A stretch of 64,000 nucleotides of DNA from Streptomyces sp. NBC_00335 (GTDB taxonomy: Bacteria > Actinomycetota > Actinomycetes > Streptomycetales > Streptomycetaceae). A program made the translations under genes and the position numbers. Position 1 is the first letter of the stretch. Each line of letters opens with the position of its first letter. Under the pieces are notes generated by a model. The model saw only the letters and a program-made list of their open reading frames with translations, was not told the DNA's origin and ran no database searches. Shown here piece by piece: positions 34,695 through 42,512 of the stretch. The DNA lies in contig NZ_CP108006.1 in the NCBI RefSeq assembly GCF_036127095.1, forward strand, positions 4,448,501 through 4,512,500. The letters run 5' to 3'.

Positions 34695-35569
34695 GCACCC
34701 CCGCCCGTACGGCGCTGATCTCGACGGCCGGCCACTGCGAGGTCGCGTGCAGCTTCTGCTTCCGGGCCGACCGCGCCCGCGGCTTCCTCACCACCGCGAC
34801 GTACACGCGTGCCCTGTCGCGGCTGAAGGAGGCCGGGGTCGAGGGTGTGTGCCTGACCGGTGGTGAGCCGACCCACCACCCGGACATCCGGCAGCTCGTG
34901 CGGCTGGCCCTCCAGTTCGGCATGACGGTGTCCATGGTGACCTCGGCACGCTCGGAGGCTGAGGTCACCGCCCTCGCGGGGGTCGGTCACCTTCTGACCA
35001 ACGTGACCGTCTCCGCGGACTCGCAGGGCGCGATGGCGCTCGGCCGCACCACCCGGAGTGCGGCCTCTGCTGTTGCAACACTGGGTGCCGTGGACACCCC
35101 GTCGAAGGTCCTTCACCTCACCTACTGGGATGTGGACGACGACGAAGCCGCGCAGCTCGCCGACCTCGTAGCGGGAACGGGGATCGACGTCCAGCTGAGT
35201 CCCGTCCTCCTCTCCGAAGCCGCCCTGCGCCGGGATAACCGATCACTCCAGGACTCCCTGGTCCAGAGGGCGCGCGACACGGCGGCACTCGACCAGTACT
35301 TCCGCCTGTCCAACGGATACCGGTCCTACCTCGACGACCTGCGGCAGCTACAGCTGTCCAAGGAGGAGAGCCACCCCTGCCGGTCGGCCACCCTCTACAT
35401 GTCGGCCGACGGCGAGGTGCGGCACTGCCCCTACGGAGCATCCGAGGTCAGTGTCCACGCCCCACGTACCGAGATCCGAGCCTTCCTCGACGCGCCGGCC
35501 ACGGACCGCGTCGGACCTGACTGCGCCGCCATCTGCCGCCCCGCGTCCCGCGACTGCGCGGCGGCCTGA
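34691..35569 (+). CDS. Second, shorter radical SAM enzyme
   Basis: A 292-residue radical SAM protein with CEVACSFC (C16, C20, C23) almost at its N-terminus and VCLTGGEPTHHPD as the GGE motif. Late cysteines in HPCRSATLYMSADGEVRHCPYG and DCAAICRPASRDC may hold an auxiliary cluster. It is translationally coupled to the first radical SAM gene. Two non-identical radical SAM enzymes in one operon suggest two successive reactions on one substrate. Confidence 0.88.
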   Translation: MSTPARTALISTAGHCEVACSFCFRADRARGFLTTATYTRALSRLKEAGVEGVCLTGGEPTHHPDIRQLVRLALQFGMTVSMVTSARSEAEVTALAGVGHLLTNVTVSADSQGAMALGRTTRSAASAVATLGAVDTPSKVLHLTYWDVDDDEAAQLADLVAGTGIDVQLSPVLLSEAALRRDNRSLQDSLVQRARDTAALDQYFRLSNGYRSYLDDLRQLQLSKEESHPCRSATLYMSADGEVRHCPYGASEVSVHAPRTEIRAFLDAPATDRVGPDCAAICRPASRDCAAA

Positions 35570-35583
35570 CCTTGGGGGTCCAC

Positions 35584-36366
35584 GTGCAACCGTCGGTCTC
35601 CGTCACCGATCCCGACGACTTCAACAGCCACTGGAGGCAGCCGCCGAACTTCCGCATGCAGGTCCCGTTCGACTACCTGTTCTTGCCGGCGATCGACATC
35701 CTCGACCACGTCCGCCGGGACGAGGAGGTGCGGTTCACGATCCTCGGCGAGGACGACTGGAAGGTGCGCATGGACCGCACCGCCGCGTTCCGGACGGCCC
35801 CGGTCGAGGAGATCGCCACGTGGCCGTTCCGCCTGGTGCACTTCAACCTCACCCGGTTCTACGGCGAGATCCTGGCGGGCTTCCAGGACGAGGTCATGGT
35901 GCCCTGGCGCACCCATCTGTCGTCGCAGGGATTCACGTGGCAGCGGTGCGCACCCATCCTGTTCCTGTCCACCGAAGGGGCAGCCTCGACCTACCACAAC
36001 GACAACTCGCACGGTCTGGTGTGGCAGGTCCAAGGGGTCAAGACCTTCCACAGCTACCACAACCCCGACAAGCACCTGTCCCCCGAAGCCGCGGTCCTCG
36101 GTGAGACCACCGCTGAGGATCCCCCGCCGCACGACGAGGCGGCCCGGCAGTCGGTGACGATGCAGCCGGGCGACCAGCTGTGGAGCCACGCCCTGACCCC
36201 GCACTGGGTCACCACTGAATCGCCGCTCGCGCTCAGCGTCGCCCTCTCCCACGGCGGCCTGTCCCGCCGCGGCCGATACGCGGACCGCGAGCTGGCCCTG
36301 CGCGACCACTGGGACAAGAACCCCGCCGAGGCGTGGACCCTCGACCTCGGCCACACCCGGTACTGA
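35584..36366 (+). CDS. JmjC/cupin-like Fe(II)/2-oxoglutarate-type oxygenase
   Basis: A 260-residue protein. STYHNDNSHGLVWQVQGVKTF holds a metal-binding H-x-D (H138, D140), and GDQLWSHALTPHWV supplies the distal His (H202 or H207) of the 2-His-1-carboxylate facial triad. This fits JmjC-like or cupin_8 hydroxylases acting on proteins, peptides or small molecules. The GTG at 35584 has ggggg upstream; a TTG at 35572 is less likely. It is the third enzyme of the operon, 14 bp after the second radical SAM gene, and is followed by a terminator. Confidence 0.78.
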   Translation: MQPSVSVTDPDDFNSHWRQPPNFRMQVPFDYLFLPAIDILDHVRRDEEVRFTILGEDDWKVRMDRTAAFRTAPVEEIATWPFRLVHFNLTRFYGEILAGFQDEVMVPWRTHLSSQGFTWQRCAPILFLSTEGAASTYHNDNSHGLVWQVQGVKTFHSYHNPDKHLSPEAAVLGETTAEDPPPHDEAARQSVTMQPGDQLWSHALTPHWVTTESPLALSVALSHGGLSRRGRYADRELALRDHWDKNPAEAWTLDLGHTRY

Positions 36367-36375
36367 GCCAGCCCT

Positions 36376-36406
36376 CTGCCCCACCGCCAGACAGACGGTG
36401 GGGCAG
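36376..36406. terminator. Bidirectional terminator between oxygenase and AspRS genes
   Basis: ctgccccaccg (36376-36386) pairs perfectly with cggtggggcag (36396-36406) in the 59-bp gap between convergent genes. Confidence 0.85.
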
Positions 36407-36425
36407 CGGTGCGTATACCCCTGAC

Positions 36426-37742
36426 TCAGGGGGTGAGGCGGTTCGGCCCCCGGAACAGGAACGCGGCCTCGCGGATCGAGTCCAGGCCGAGCATGACCAT
36501 CAGGATCCGGCCCAGGCCGGCGCCGAGGCCGCCGTGGGGCGGGCACCCGAACCGGAAGATGTTCATGTAGTCCTGCATCGGCTCGGTGTCCATGCTCTTC
36601 TCCTCCGCCTGCTTGAGCAGCACGTCGGAGCGATGCTCACGCTGGGCCCCAGTGGTGATCTCCAGGCCCTTCCAGAGCAAGTCGAAGCTGAGCGTCAGGT
36701 CCGGCCGGTCCGCCGGACGCATGTGGTAGAAGGGCCGGATACTCGCCGGGTAGTGCGTGATGAACACGAACTCGTGGCCCGTGAGCTCCTTCATGTGGGC
36801 GGCGATGGTGCGCTCACCTTCCGGGTCCAGGTCCTCCTTGACGCCTTCGGAGTCCCAGCCGCCGGCCCGCAGGATCTCCTGTGCCTCGGCCATCGTGATC
36901 CTGGGGAACGGAGCCTCCGGTACGACAACTTCGATGCCGAAGATCTCCCGGATCGCCTCACCGTGGACCTCGGCGACCTTCGCGATGGCGTGGGCGAGCA
37001 TCCGCTCCTCGAACGCCATCACGTCCTCGACGTCGTCGATCCACGACAGCTCGACGTCCACGCCGGTGAACTCGGTCGCGTGCCGGGAGGTGTACGACGG
37101 CTCGGCCCGGAAGACAGGCCCGATCTCGAAGACCCGGTCGATACCCGCGGCCACGGCCATCTGCTTGTAGAACTGCGGCGACTGCGCGAGGTAGGCCGAC
37201 CGGTCGAAGTACCCGAGCTTGAACACCTCCGCGCCGGACTCCGAGGCGGTACCCATCAGCTTCGGCGTGTGCATCTCCGTGCAGCCGTTCCGCATGGCGT
37301 ACTCGCGCAGCCCCTGCTCCAAGGTCGTCTGCGCGGCGAACACCATCTGCGCGGTGGCACGCTTGCGTACGTCGAGGAACCGCCAGTCGAGCCGATGCTC
37401 GGGGCCGGTGTGCTCGTCGATCGGCAGCGGCGTCTCCGCCCGGTTCAGCACCTCGATCGCCTCGGGGACGATCTCCAGGCCACCCAGGTTGACCTGGGCC
37501 GCCTCTACGACGCGTCCGGTGATCCGGACGGCGGACTCGGGGGTAAGCGACTCGATGACGGCTTCGAGCGGGCCGCCGTCGCGCTTGTGGGTCACCTGGG
37601 CCATGCCGGAGTGGTCCCGCAGGATGACGAACTGCATCTTGCGCTGCAGCCGGAGTGCGTTCACCCAGCCGGAGACGGTGACGGTCTGGTCGACGTGTGC
37701 GCGTAGGTCAGAAACCAGTACGCGGCTAGTGGTGTGGATCAT
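36426..37742 (-). CDS. aspS: Aspartyl-tRNA synthetase, archaeal/nondiscriminating type
   Basis: A 438-residue class IIb synthetase, the short archaeal-type architecture rather than the about 590-residue bacterial AspRS. The OB-fold anticodon domain is 1-105 (VSGWVNALRL), followed by NRAETPLPID. HTPKLMGTASESG and SAYLAQSPQFYKQ are close to archaeal AspRS. Motif 2 is PVFRAEPSYTSRH (209-221) and motif 3 is GAGLGRILM (407-415). Residues linked to Asp/Asn tRNA discrimination match neither class, so it may charge tRNA-Asp, tRNA-Asn or both. The ATG at 37742 follows ggaggg. Its leader is a T-box candidate. As element cargo it is a second synthetase, possibly for immunity or biosynthesis. Confidence 0.9.
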   Translation of the reverse strand: MIHTTSRVLVSDLRAHVDQTVTVSGWVNALRLQRKMQFVILRDHSGMAQVTHKRDGGPLEAVIESLTPESAVRITGRVVEAAQVNLGGLEIVPEAIEVLNRAETPLPIDEHTGPEHRLDWRFLDVRKRATAQMVFAAQTTLEQGLREYAMRNGCTEMHTPKLMGTASESGAEVFKLGYFDRSAYLAQSPQFYKQMAVAAGIDRVFEIGPVFRAEPSYTSRHATEFTGVDVELSWIDDVEDVMAFEERMLAHAIAKVAEVHGEAIREIFGIEVVVPEAPFPRITMAEAQEILRAGGWDSEGVKEDLDPEGERTIAAHMKELTGHEFVFITHYPASIRPFYHMRPADRPDLTLSFDLLWKGLEITTGAQREHRSDVLLKQAEEKSMDTEPMQDYMNIFRFGCPPHGGLGAGLGRILMVMLGLDSIREAAFLFRGPNRLTP

Positions 37743-38000
37743 CGCAGCCCTCCAGGGGCGTCGTCATGATCCCTTGGAAGCGTGGGCGAGAAGGGTACTC
37801 GCGGTGCCACCACGCCTTTGCCACCGCCAGACAGCGGCGGCCTCATTCAGCCCGATGACGGGGGCAAACCGGCGGGGCATTGGGCCCGAGGGCCTTTCCT
37901 CCCCGCGCTCGGGAGGGTCTTCACCATGGGTGCGAGTCCGCCTTCACAGCTGCCGGCGGCTCTCTCTGCTCGCGTGATCCGTGGCTACTCGTCTCCGTCG
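37743..38000 (-). promoter_or_regulatory. T-box riboswitch (translational type) controlling the AspRS gene
   Basis: On the minus strand the leader has the ordered parts of a T-box. An AGTA specifier-loop S-turn (37989-37986) is followed by AGAGAGAG (37967-37960), a Stem I apical hairpin CCGCC/GGCGG (37959-37938), then GGTGAAGAC with a candidate Asp codon GAC (37919-37917). A stem II/III region comes next, and the T-box GGTGGCACCGCG is at 37811-37800. Its TGGC would pair with an NCCA end whose discriminator is G, exactly that of tRNA-Asp here. GCGGTG upstream can pair with CACCGC (antisequestrator). The SD GGAGGG and start codon lie in a hairpin (GATCAT/ATGATC arms, GCCC/GGGC), implying translational control. 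Confidence 0.78.
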
Positions 38001-38233
38001 ACGCGTTGGTCACGAGGATAGGGATCCACCAAGCCCCTCGCAACGGATTCACGGTGGTGGCGCACCAGGTGACCGGATGGTGCCCCTGCCGAGGCCAGAT
38101 TAGAGACCCCCGTCGCCCATCGCTGCTGCTTTGCAAGGCCGCCACGAGAATGCGCGGCAACTACGATCAGGGCCGCGAAGCCGTCCGGGCCGCTTGCGGC
38201 CCTGGACTCCCGACCAGGAGGGGACCGCCGCAC

Positions 38234-38701
38234 ATGGGTAGGACTGAGTACTACAACGACCCGACCGCGCCGAAGGCCAACACCCTCATCCCCGCCAGCA
38301 ACCTGCTCGTCGTCGACGACACCGGTGCCGTCCTCCTCCAGCGCCGCCGGGACACCGGTCAGTGGGCACTGCCCGGCGGCGCCCAGGACATCGGCGAGAC
38401 GGCTGCCCAGTGCGCGGTACGCGAGTGCCTAGAGGAGACGGGGATCGTCGCCGAGATCACCGGCTTCCTCGGCGTCTACACCAACCCGAAGCACATCGTC
38501 GCGTATACCAATGGCGAGATCCGCCAGCAGTACGAGAACACTTACATCGGCCGCCCCATTGGCGGTGCGCCCACGGTCAACGATGAAGCCGACGGCGTCC
38601 GCTTCATCCAGCCCGCGGACCTCGACCACTACGACATCCACGCCAGCATGCGCCAGCAGATCGGCGACTACCTCGCCGGCACGTACCCCTATCTCGGCTG
38701 A
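38234..38701 (+). CDS. NUDIX hydrolase
   Basis: A 155-residue protein with a complete Nudix box, GGAQDIGETAAQCAVRECLEETG (about 48-70; the REUXEE glutamates are present). It hydrolyses a nucleoside diphosphate linked to some moiety X. The ATG at 38234 follows aggagggg. It is divergent from the T-box/AspRS gene, so both promoters lie in 38001-38233. It may detoxify or process a nucleotide made by, or acting on, the cassette; the substrate is unknown. Confidence 0.88.
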   Translation: MGRTEYYNDPTAPKANTLIPASNLLVVDDTGAVLLQRRRDTGQWALPGGAQDIGETAAQCAVRECLEETGIVAEITGFLGVYTNPKHIVAYTNGEIRQQYENTYIGRPIGGAPTVNDEADGVRFIQPADLDHYDIHASMRQQIGDYLAGTYPYLG

Positions 38702-38901
38702 ACGGGCAGCTTCGCTCCAACCCCGCTGGTCCGCCAATGCAACTCAGGGCAAAGATGTGCTCGAAGACCTGAGATCCGGTTTGCCGCATGCGTCACCACG
38801 CTGGGCGAAGTTGATGAACGGGCCCCGAAATCGCTGAAGATGGAGTGCGGCACGGCGGCGCCGAGCCAGGAGCAAGAGCAAGCGAGGGGAACGGGGAAAG
38901 C

Positions 38902-39693
38902 GTGACTGACGTGGAGCGCATGCTCGAAGAGGCGCAGGCCATGATGACGGAGGAGGTCTTTGAGGGGGTGCTGAAAGCCCAAGGCATCGATCCCGACGAC
39001 CTGTCCTCGCTTCAGGACCTCCTCGCCATTGGCCTCACGAACGGAGCATGGCGCAACAGCTGCGTGGAGAACTGGCATGCCGAGGGGCGTCTGTCCGACG
39101 GCGACATGCTGCGGATCAACAGCCACACCACGCTCGGTATACGCCAGCGCCTCCGCGGATGGTGCACGGAGCACGGCATCACCTCGGGGAGCAGCGAAGC
39201 GTTCGAGAGCGTCACGGTGGAGGACGTGGACGTCCTTGGGCATCGACTCTTCAAGTGGCTGACCAACCCCAACCGCAAGCTCCCGACCGGCATGACCCTG
39301 GGCGAGCTCGCGCGAACCGATGAAGACCTCGCGGAGTACGAGGATCACGCGGACGGGAAGTTGGGAGCCTTCGCCGGCCAGATGGAGAAGAAGGGAGTCC
39401 GCCACGGCATCCTTTACACGGCTGGCCACGGCGCGCTGGCCTGCGACCGCTGGTGGGGCCATCCCACCTGGCCCGCTCGCGTCGACCGTTTCATCTCCGT
39501 ACTGGACACCCCCGCGGATCCCCACTGGGGCACTGACGGCGAGCGCCTCAAGCGCCTGGGCCCAGAGCCGGCCGCCTTGCAGGATCGTGGTGCCCTGCGC
39601 GGGACACTGTTGCGGACGCCGTGGGAGCTCGAAGCGCAGACCGCAGAGTGGATCACTGACTCTGGAATCGGCTACTTGACGCCGGCTGTCTGA
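38902..39693 (+). CDS. Unknown cargo protein
   Basis: A 263-residue soluble protein of no family I recognise. The GTG at 38902 has ggggaa upstream; an upstream GTG (38845) in the same frame lacks a good RBS. The N-terminus is helical and acidic (VERMLEEAQAMMTEEVFEGVL). The middle has a W/H-rich part (NGAWRNSCVENWHAEG) and the later part HGILYTAGHGALACDRWWGHP. No catalytic motif can be assigned. It is followed by a terminator, so it is either monocistronic or follows the NUDIX gene (200-bp gap). Confidence 0.7.
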   Translation: MTDVERMLEEAQAMMTEEVFEGVLKAQGIDPDDLSSLQDLLAIGLTNGAWRNSCVENWHAEGRLSDGDMLRINSHTTLGIRQRLRGWCTEHGITSGSSEAFESVTVEDVDVLGHRLFKWLTNPNRKLPTGMTLGELARTDEDLAEYEDHADGKLGAFAGQMEKKGVRHGILYTAGHGALACDRWWGHPTWPARVDRFISVLDTPADPHWGTDGERLKRLGPEPAALQDRGALRGTLLRTPWELEAQTAEWITDSGIGYLTPAV

Positions 39694-39739
39694 TCTTTGG
39701 GAGATTGCCCGGTGTGGTACTCCGCAGCAAGCCGACGGG

Positions 39740-39766
39740 GCCCCGCTATTCCCGGCGGGGCTCTTT
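39740..39766 (+). terminator. Terminator upstream of the methyltransferase gene
   Basis: gccccgc (39740-39746) pairs with gcggggc (39755-39761), followed by TCTTT. Confidence 0.72.
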
Positions 39767-39926
39767 GAGGATTTGCGTGGTGCTGAGGAGGCAGCCGCGC
39801 CCTCACACTGACCACTTAGAGTGATGGATCAGTGCGTTCCTCTGTGCCCACCTGGGCAAATACCGACTTACTTCGCGACTGACAGTCCGACCCTCTAGGC
39901 TGCACGGTGTGGTTCTACAGGTAGAG

Positions 39927-41015
39927 ATGGCACAGAGTGCAACACAAGAGCAGGATGAGGCCGTGACCGGAGATGATCGGATCCAGGTGCACTGTGGTGA
40001 CGCCTATGACCTCATGCCGACTCTTGCACCGGAGTCCATTGACCTGCTGATCACCTCGCCACCGTACTGGGGCTTGCGCAGCTACGGGCAGGACCACAAC
40101 GAGGACATCCTCAAGGAGTGGCTCGCTGAGGACGAGAGCCGCGTCCAGACCGATGTGCCGCCTTATGAGTGGTACCGGGACCATGGCGGCGTCCTCGGCC
40201 TGGAGCCCCTGCCCGAGTGGTACATCAGCCACCTCGTGGAGATCCTTCAGCGAGGCGCGGCTGCCCTGAAGCCCGGCGGCAGCATGTGGATCAACATCGG
40301 CGACACGTACTTCGCTCGTTGGTCGAGCATCCGCCACGACGGGCGTCAGGGCCTCGGCGACAATCCGCGTTCTCGGCGCCGGACCCCTATGGGTGGGTTC
40401 CGCCAGGAGAAGCAGCTGCTCCTCATCCCGAGTCGCTTCGCCATCGCCATGCAGGATCTCCGGTGGATCCTGCGCAACGACCTCATTTGGCACAAGCCGA
40501 ATATCCCGCCGCGGCCCGAGAAGGACCGTCTGCGACTCGCGCACGAACACTTCTTCCACTTCGTGAAGCGCCCCAAGGAGGGGCGCGCGAAGTACCACTA
40601 CGACCTCGGTGAAGTCGAGGCCGGAGCACGTGATGTCGTGTACTACGACTTCGATGAGGCCGACCAGCTGGAGAGCAGCGAGTCAGAGACCTCGTACTAC
40701 GACTACCTCGAGGTCGAGGCCGGCGGGTACGACGTGGTGAAGACACACGTGCGTTCGGGGTCCGATGGCCATTCGGCTACATTCCCCGTGGATTTGGTCA
40801 AGCCGCGAATCCTGAGCTCCTGCCCCCCTGGCGGAACGGTGCTGGACCCGTTCTGTGGAACTGGGCGGTCACTTTCCGTAGCGGCAGCCTCTGGGCGCAA
40901 AGCTATCGGGTTCGAACTGCACAAGCCGTTCCATGAGGCGGCTACGCAGAATGCCAGCGAAGCAGCTGGTCAGTTGTCTTTTGATCTGAATGAATCGAAG
41001 GAGACGGGGTCTTAG
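39927..41015 (+). CDS. Type II DNA methyltransferase (probably N4-cytosine, beta-type order)
   Basis: A 362-residue DNA methylase of the N4/N6 family. Catalytic motif IV, SPPYWG (44-49), comes early and the SAM-binding motif, LDPFCGTG (306-313), late. TSPPYW favours N4-methylcytosine over N6-methyladenine. The ATG at 39927 was preferred; GTG 39909 and GTG 39963 are alternatives. The target-recognition region lies between the motifs and is unusually acidic and tyrosine-rich (YYDFDEADQLESSESETSYY). It ends one base before the NotI-like endonuclease gene and should protect DNA from it. Confidence 0.9.
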   Translation: MAQSATQEQDEAVTGDDRIQVHCGDAYDLMPTLAPESIDLLITSPPYWGLRSYGQDHNEDILKEWLAEDESRVQTDVPPYEWYRDHGGVLGLEPLPEWYISHLVEILQRGAAALKPGGSMWINIGDTYFARWSSIRHDGRQGLGDNPRSRRRTPMGGFRQEKQLLLIPSRFAIAMQDLRWILRNDLIWHKPNIPPRPEKDRLRLAHEHFFHFVKRPKEGRAKYHYDLGEVEAGARDVVYYDFDEADQLESSESETSYYDYLEVEAGGYDVVKTHVRSGSDGHSATFPVDLVKPRILSSCPPGGTVLDPFCGTGRSLSVAAASGRKAIGFELHKPFHEAATQNASEAAGQLSFDLNESKETGS

Positions 41016-41016
41016 T

Positions 41017-42186
41017 TTGTCCGGGGGCGGAGCAAAGGCAAAGAAGGAACCGGGAAACTTCATTGCGGAATGGTTCGGGCATCGGGTCTACCCGGTCGTC
41101 GCGGAGACCGCGAGCAGTCTGGCTGACCAGAGTGCTCAGCGGTGTCCGTTTCTGACCGAGGTCACAGGTAAGCAGACCAAGTGCGTCAAGCGTGCCAACT
41201 CTGCTGGCGTCTGCACGATCAGCAGCAACAGCAACGGTCCACGACAGGACTGGCTGGCCTGTCCGTTCAGGGCGCTGGATCTTCCCATGCTTCATGACGC
41301 AGCCCATCGCCTCTTCGGCTACGCCAAGGGCGACGATGTCAGCATCGTTGCGGTTCCCAAGCTTGAAGAGAAGCCTGTTGCTGCGGATGTTCGGAAGCGG
41401 GTAGCCGCGGGCGAGCCTACGATCGTCTACTTCCAGAACAAGTTGGGTGGGGAGATCTCTATTAGCCCCACCGACCGTTCGCCGGAGTTCTCCTTCGACG
41501 CCACCATGATTGAGCTGGTCCCAGACTCGTCTGGGGAGCTGAGCGTGGGCCGATACGGTGTCTTCGAGATCCAGACGATGGACTTTCACGGCACCTACCA
41601 GGCGGCCGTCGCGAACCTCCGAAACGCCAGGCACATGCATGCGGGTGAGTTCGGAGAGACGATCGCTTCGCACCCTCAGTGGCTCTCCGAGAGGGTCGAA
41701 GGCCCGAACATCGCGAACGCCTTCAAACGCACCTTCTACCAGATGATGTTCAAGTTTCAGGTGGGAGCGCACGAGGCATCGGCAGGGTGCATCCTCGCTA
41801 TCCCGCGGGCCGTGTGGGAAAGCTGGCAGCGGCACCTTGGCCGCCCGGACCTGGTTGATCACGGGGACGGCACGGTACGGCTCGTACGGCCCGGAGACAC
41901 CCCGCTGGAGAATCCGCCGGCGTGGATCTACGTGTTCGACACAGAGGTGTCCGACACGTGCACCCCCAACGCTTTGAACCTCTGGCGCGTGATCGGTACG
42001 GATGCCGCAACGTTGGGTCACTACACCCTCGATGTCGCGCCAGAAGCGGCGCTGGCAGCAGGAGGTTCGGTCGACCGTCTGCACAGCGTGATAACGCAGC
42101 GGTTGTCCAAGTACCTGCCGGAGCTCAAGCCGACTCACGGGCGTATCAAGAAGGCGGCGGCTGGCGCCGGACAGCTGACCTTGTGA
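41017..42186 (+). CDS. NotI-like type II restriction endonuclease
   Basis: A 389-residue protein resembling the NotI family. Four cysteines at about 43, 56, 66 and 82 (RCPF, TKC, GVC, LACP) can form a NotI-type Cys4 metal site. The PD-(D/E)XK-type core has D161 in FSFDATM and E184/Q186 in YGVFEIQTMDFHGTY, at nearly the positions I recall for NotI's catalytic residues. TTG 41017 is used as start; ATG 40990 overlapping the methylase is possible. A rare-cutting GC-rich target is likely by homology but cannot be read from sequence. A terminator follows. Confidence 0.85.
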   Translation: MSGGGAKAKKEPGNFIAEWFGHRVYPVVAETASSLADQSAQRCPFLTEVTGKQTKCVKRANSAGVCTISSNSNGPRQDWLACPFRALDLPMLHDAAHRLFGYAKGDDVSIVAVPKLEEKPVAADVRKRVAAGEPTIVYFQNKLGGEISISPTDRSPEFSFDATMIELVPDSSGELSVGRYGVFEIQTMDFHGTYQAAVANLRNARHMHAGEFGETIASHPQWLSERVEGPNIANAFKRTFYQMMFKFQVGAHEASAGCILAIPRAVWESWQRHLGRPDLVDHGDGTVRLVRPGDTPLENPPAWIYVFDTEVSDTCTPNALNLWRVIGTDAATLGHYTLDVAPEAALAAGGSVDRLHSVITQRLSKYLPELKPTHGRIKKAAAGAGQLTL

Positions 42187-42192
42187 CTTGCT

Positions 42193-42230
42193 GAGCCGGT
42201 CTGCGTACGAAGCGGACCGGCTCGGTGTTT
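42193..42230 (+). terminator. Terminator after the restriction endonuclease gene
   Basis: gagccggtc (42193-42201) pairs perfectly with gaccggctc (42215-42223), followed by GGTGTTT. The stretch from here to 42512 has no gene and no further structure I recognise. Confidence 0.78.
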
Positions 42231-42512
42231 GCGCGCTCACGGCGACCTCGGGGGTGGGTAACTTCCCGAGGTCTGCCGGTACGCCCGCGGCACGGCCTTT
42301 TAGGCCAGATTGCGGTGGTTCCTGGGTATGTGTCTCACGGTCTGTCAGATGGCCCTGCAATGATCTCCTGCCATGGTGAGATACATGTGGGGGGAGGCGG
42401 CTGCCGGCGTAGTCCACGCGGCTAAGTCGCCAGGTGGACACCCGCTTAGACGCGTTCAGCGAACCGCGCTTCTGGGCGCAGGGCTTCTCAATCCTCGCCA
42501 GGGGGCTGTGTA

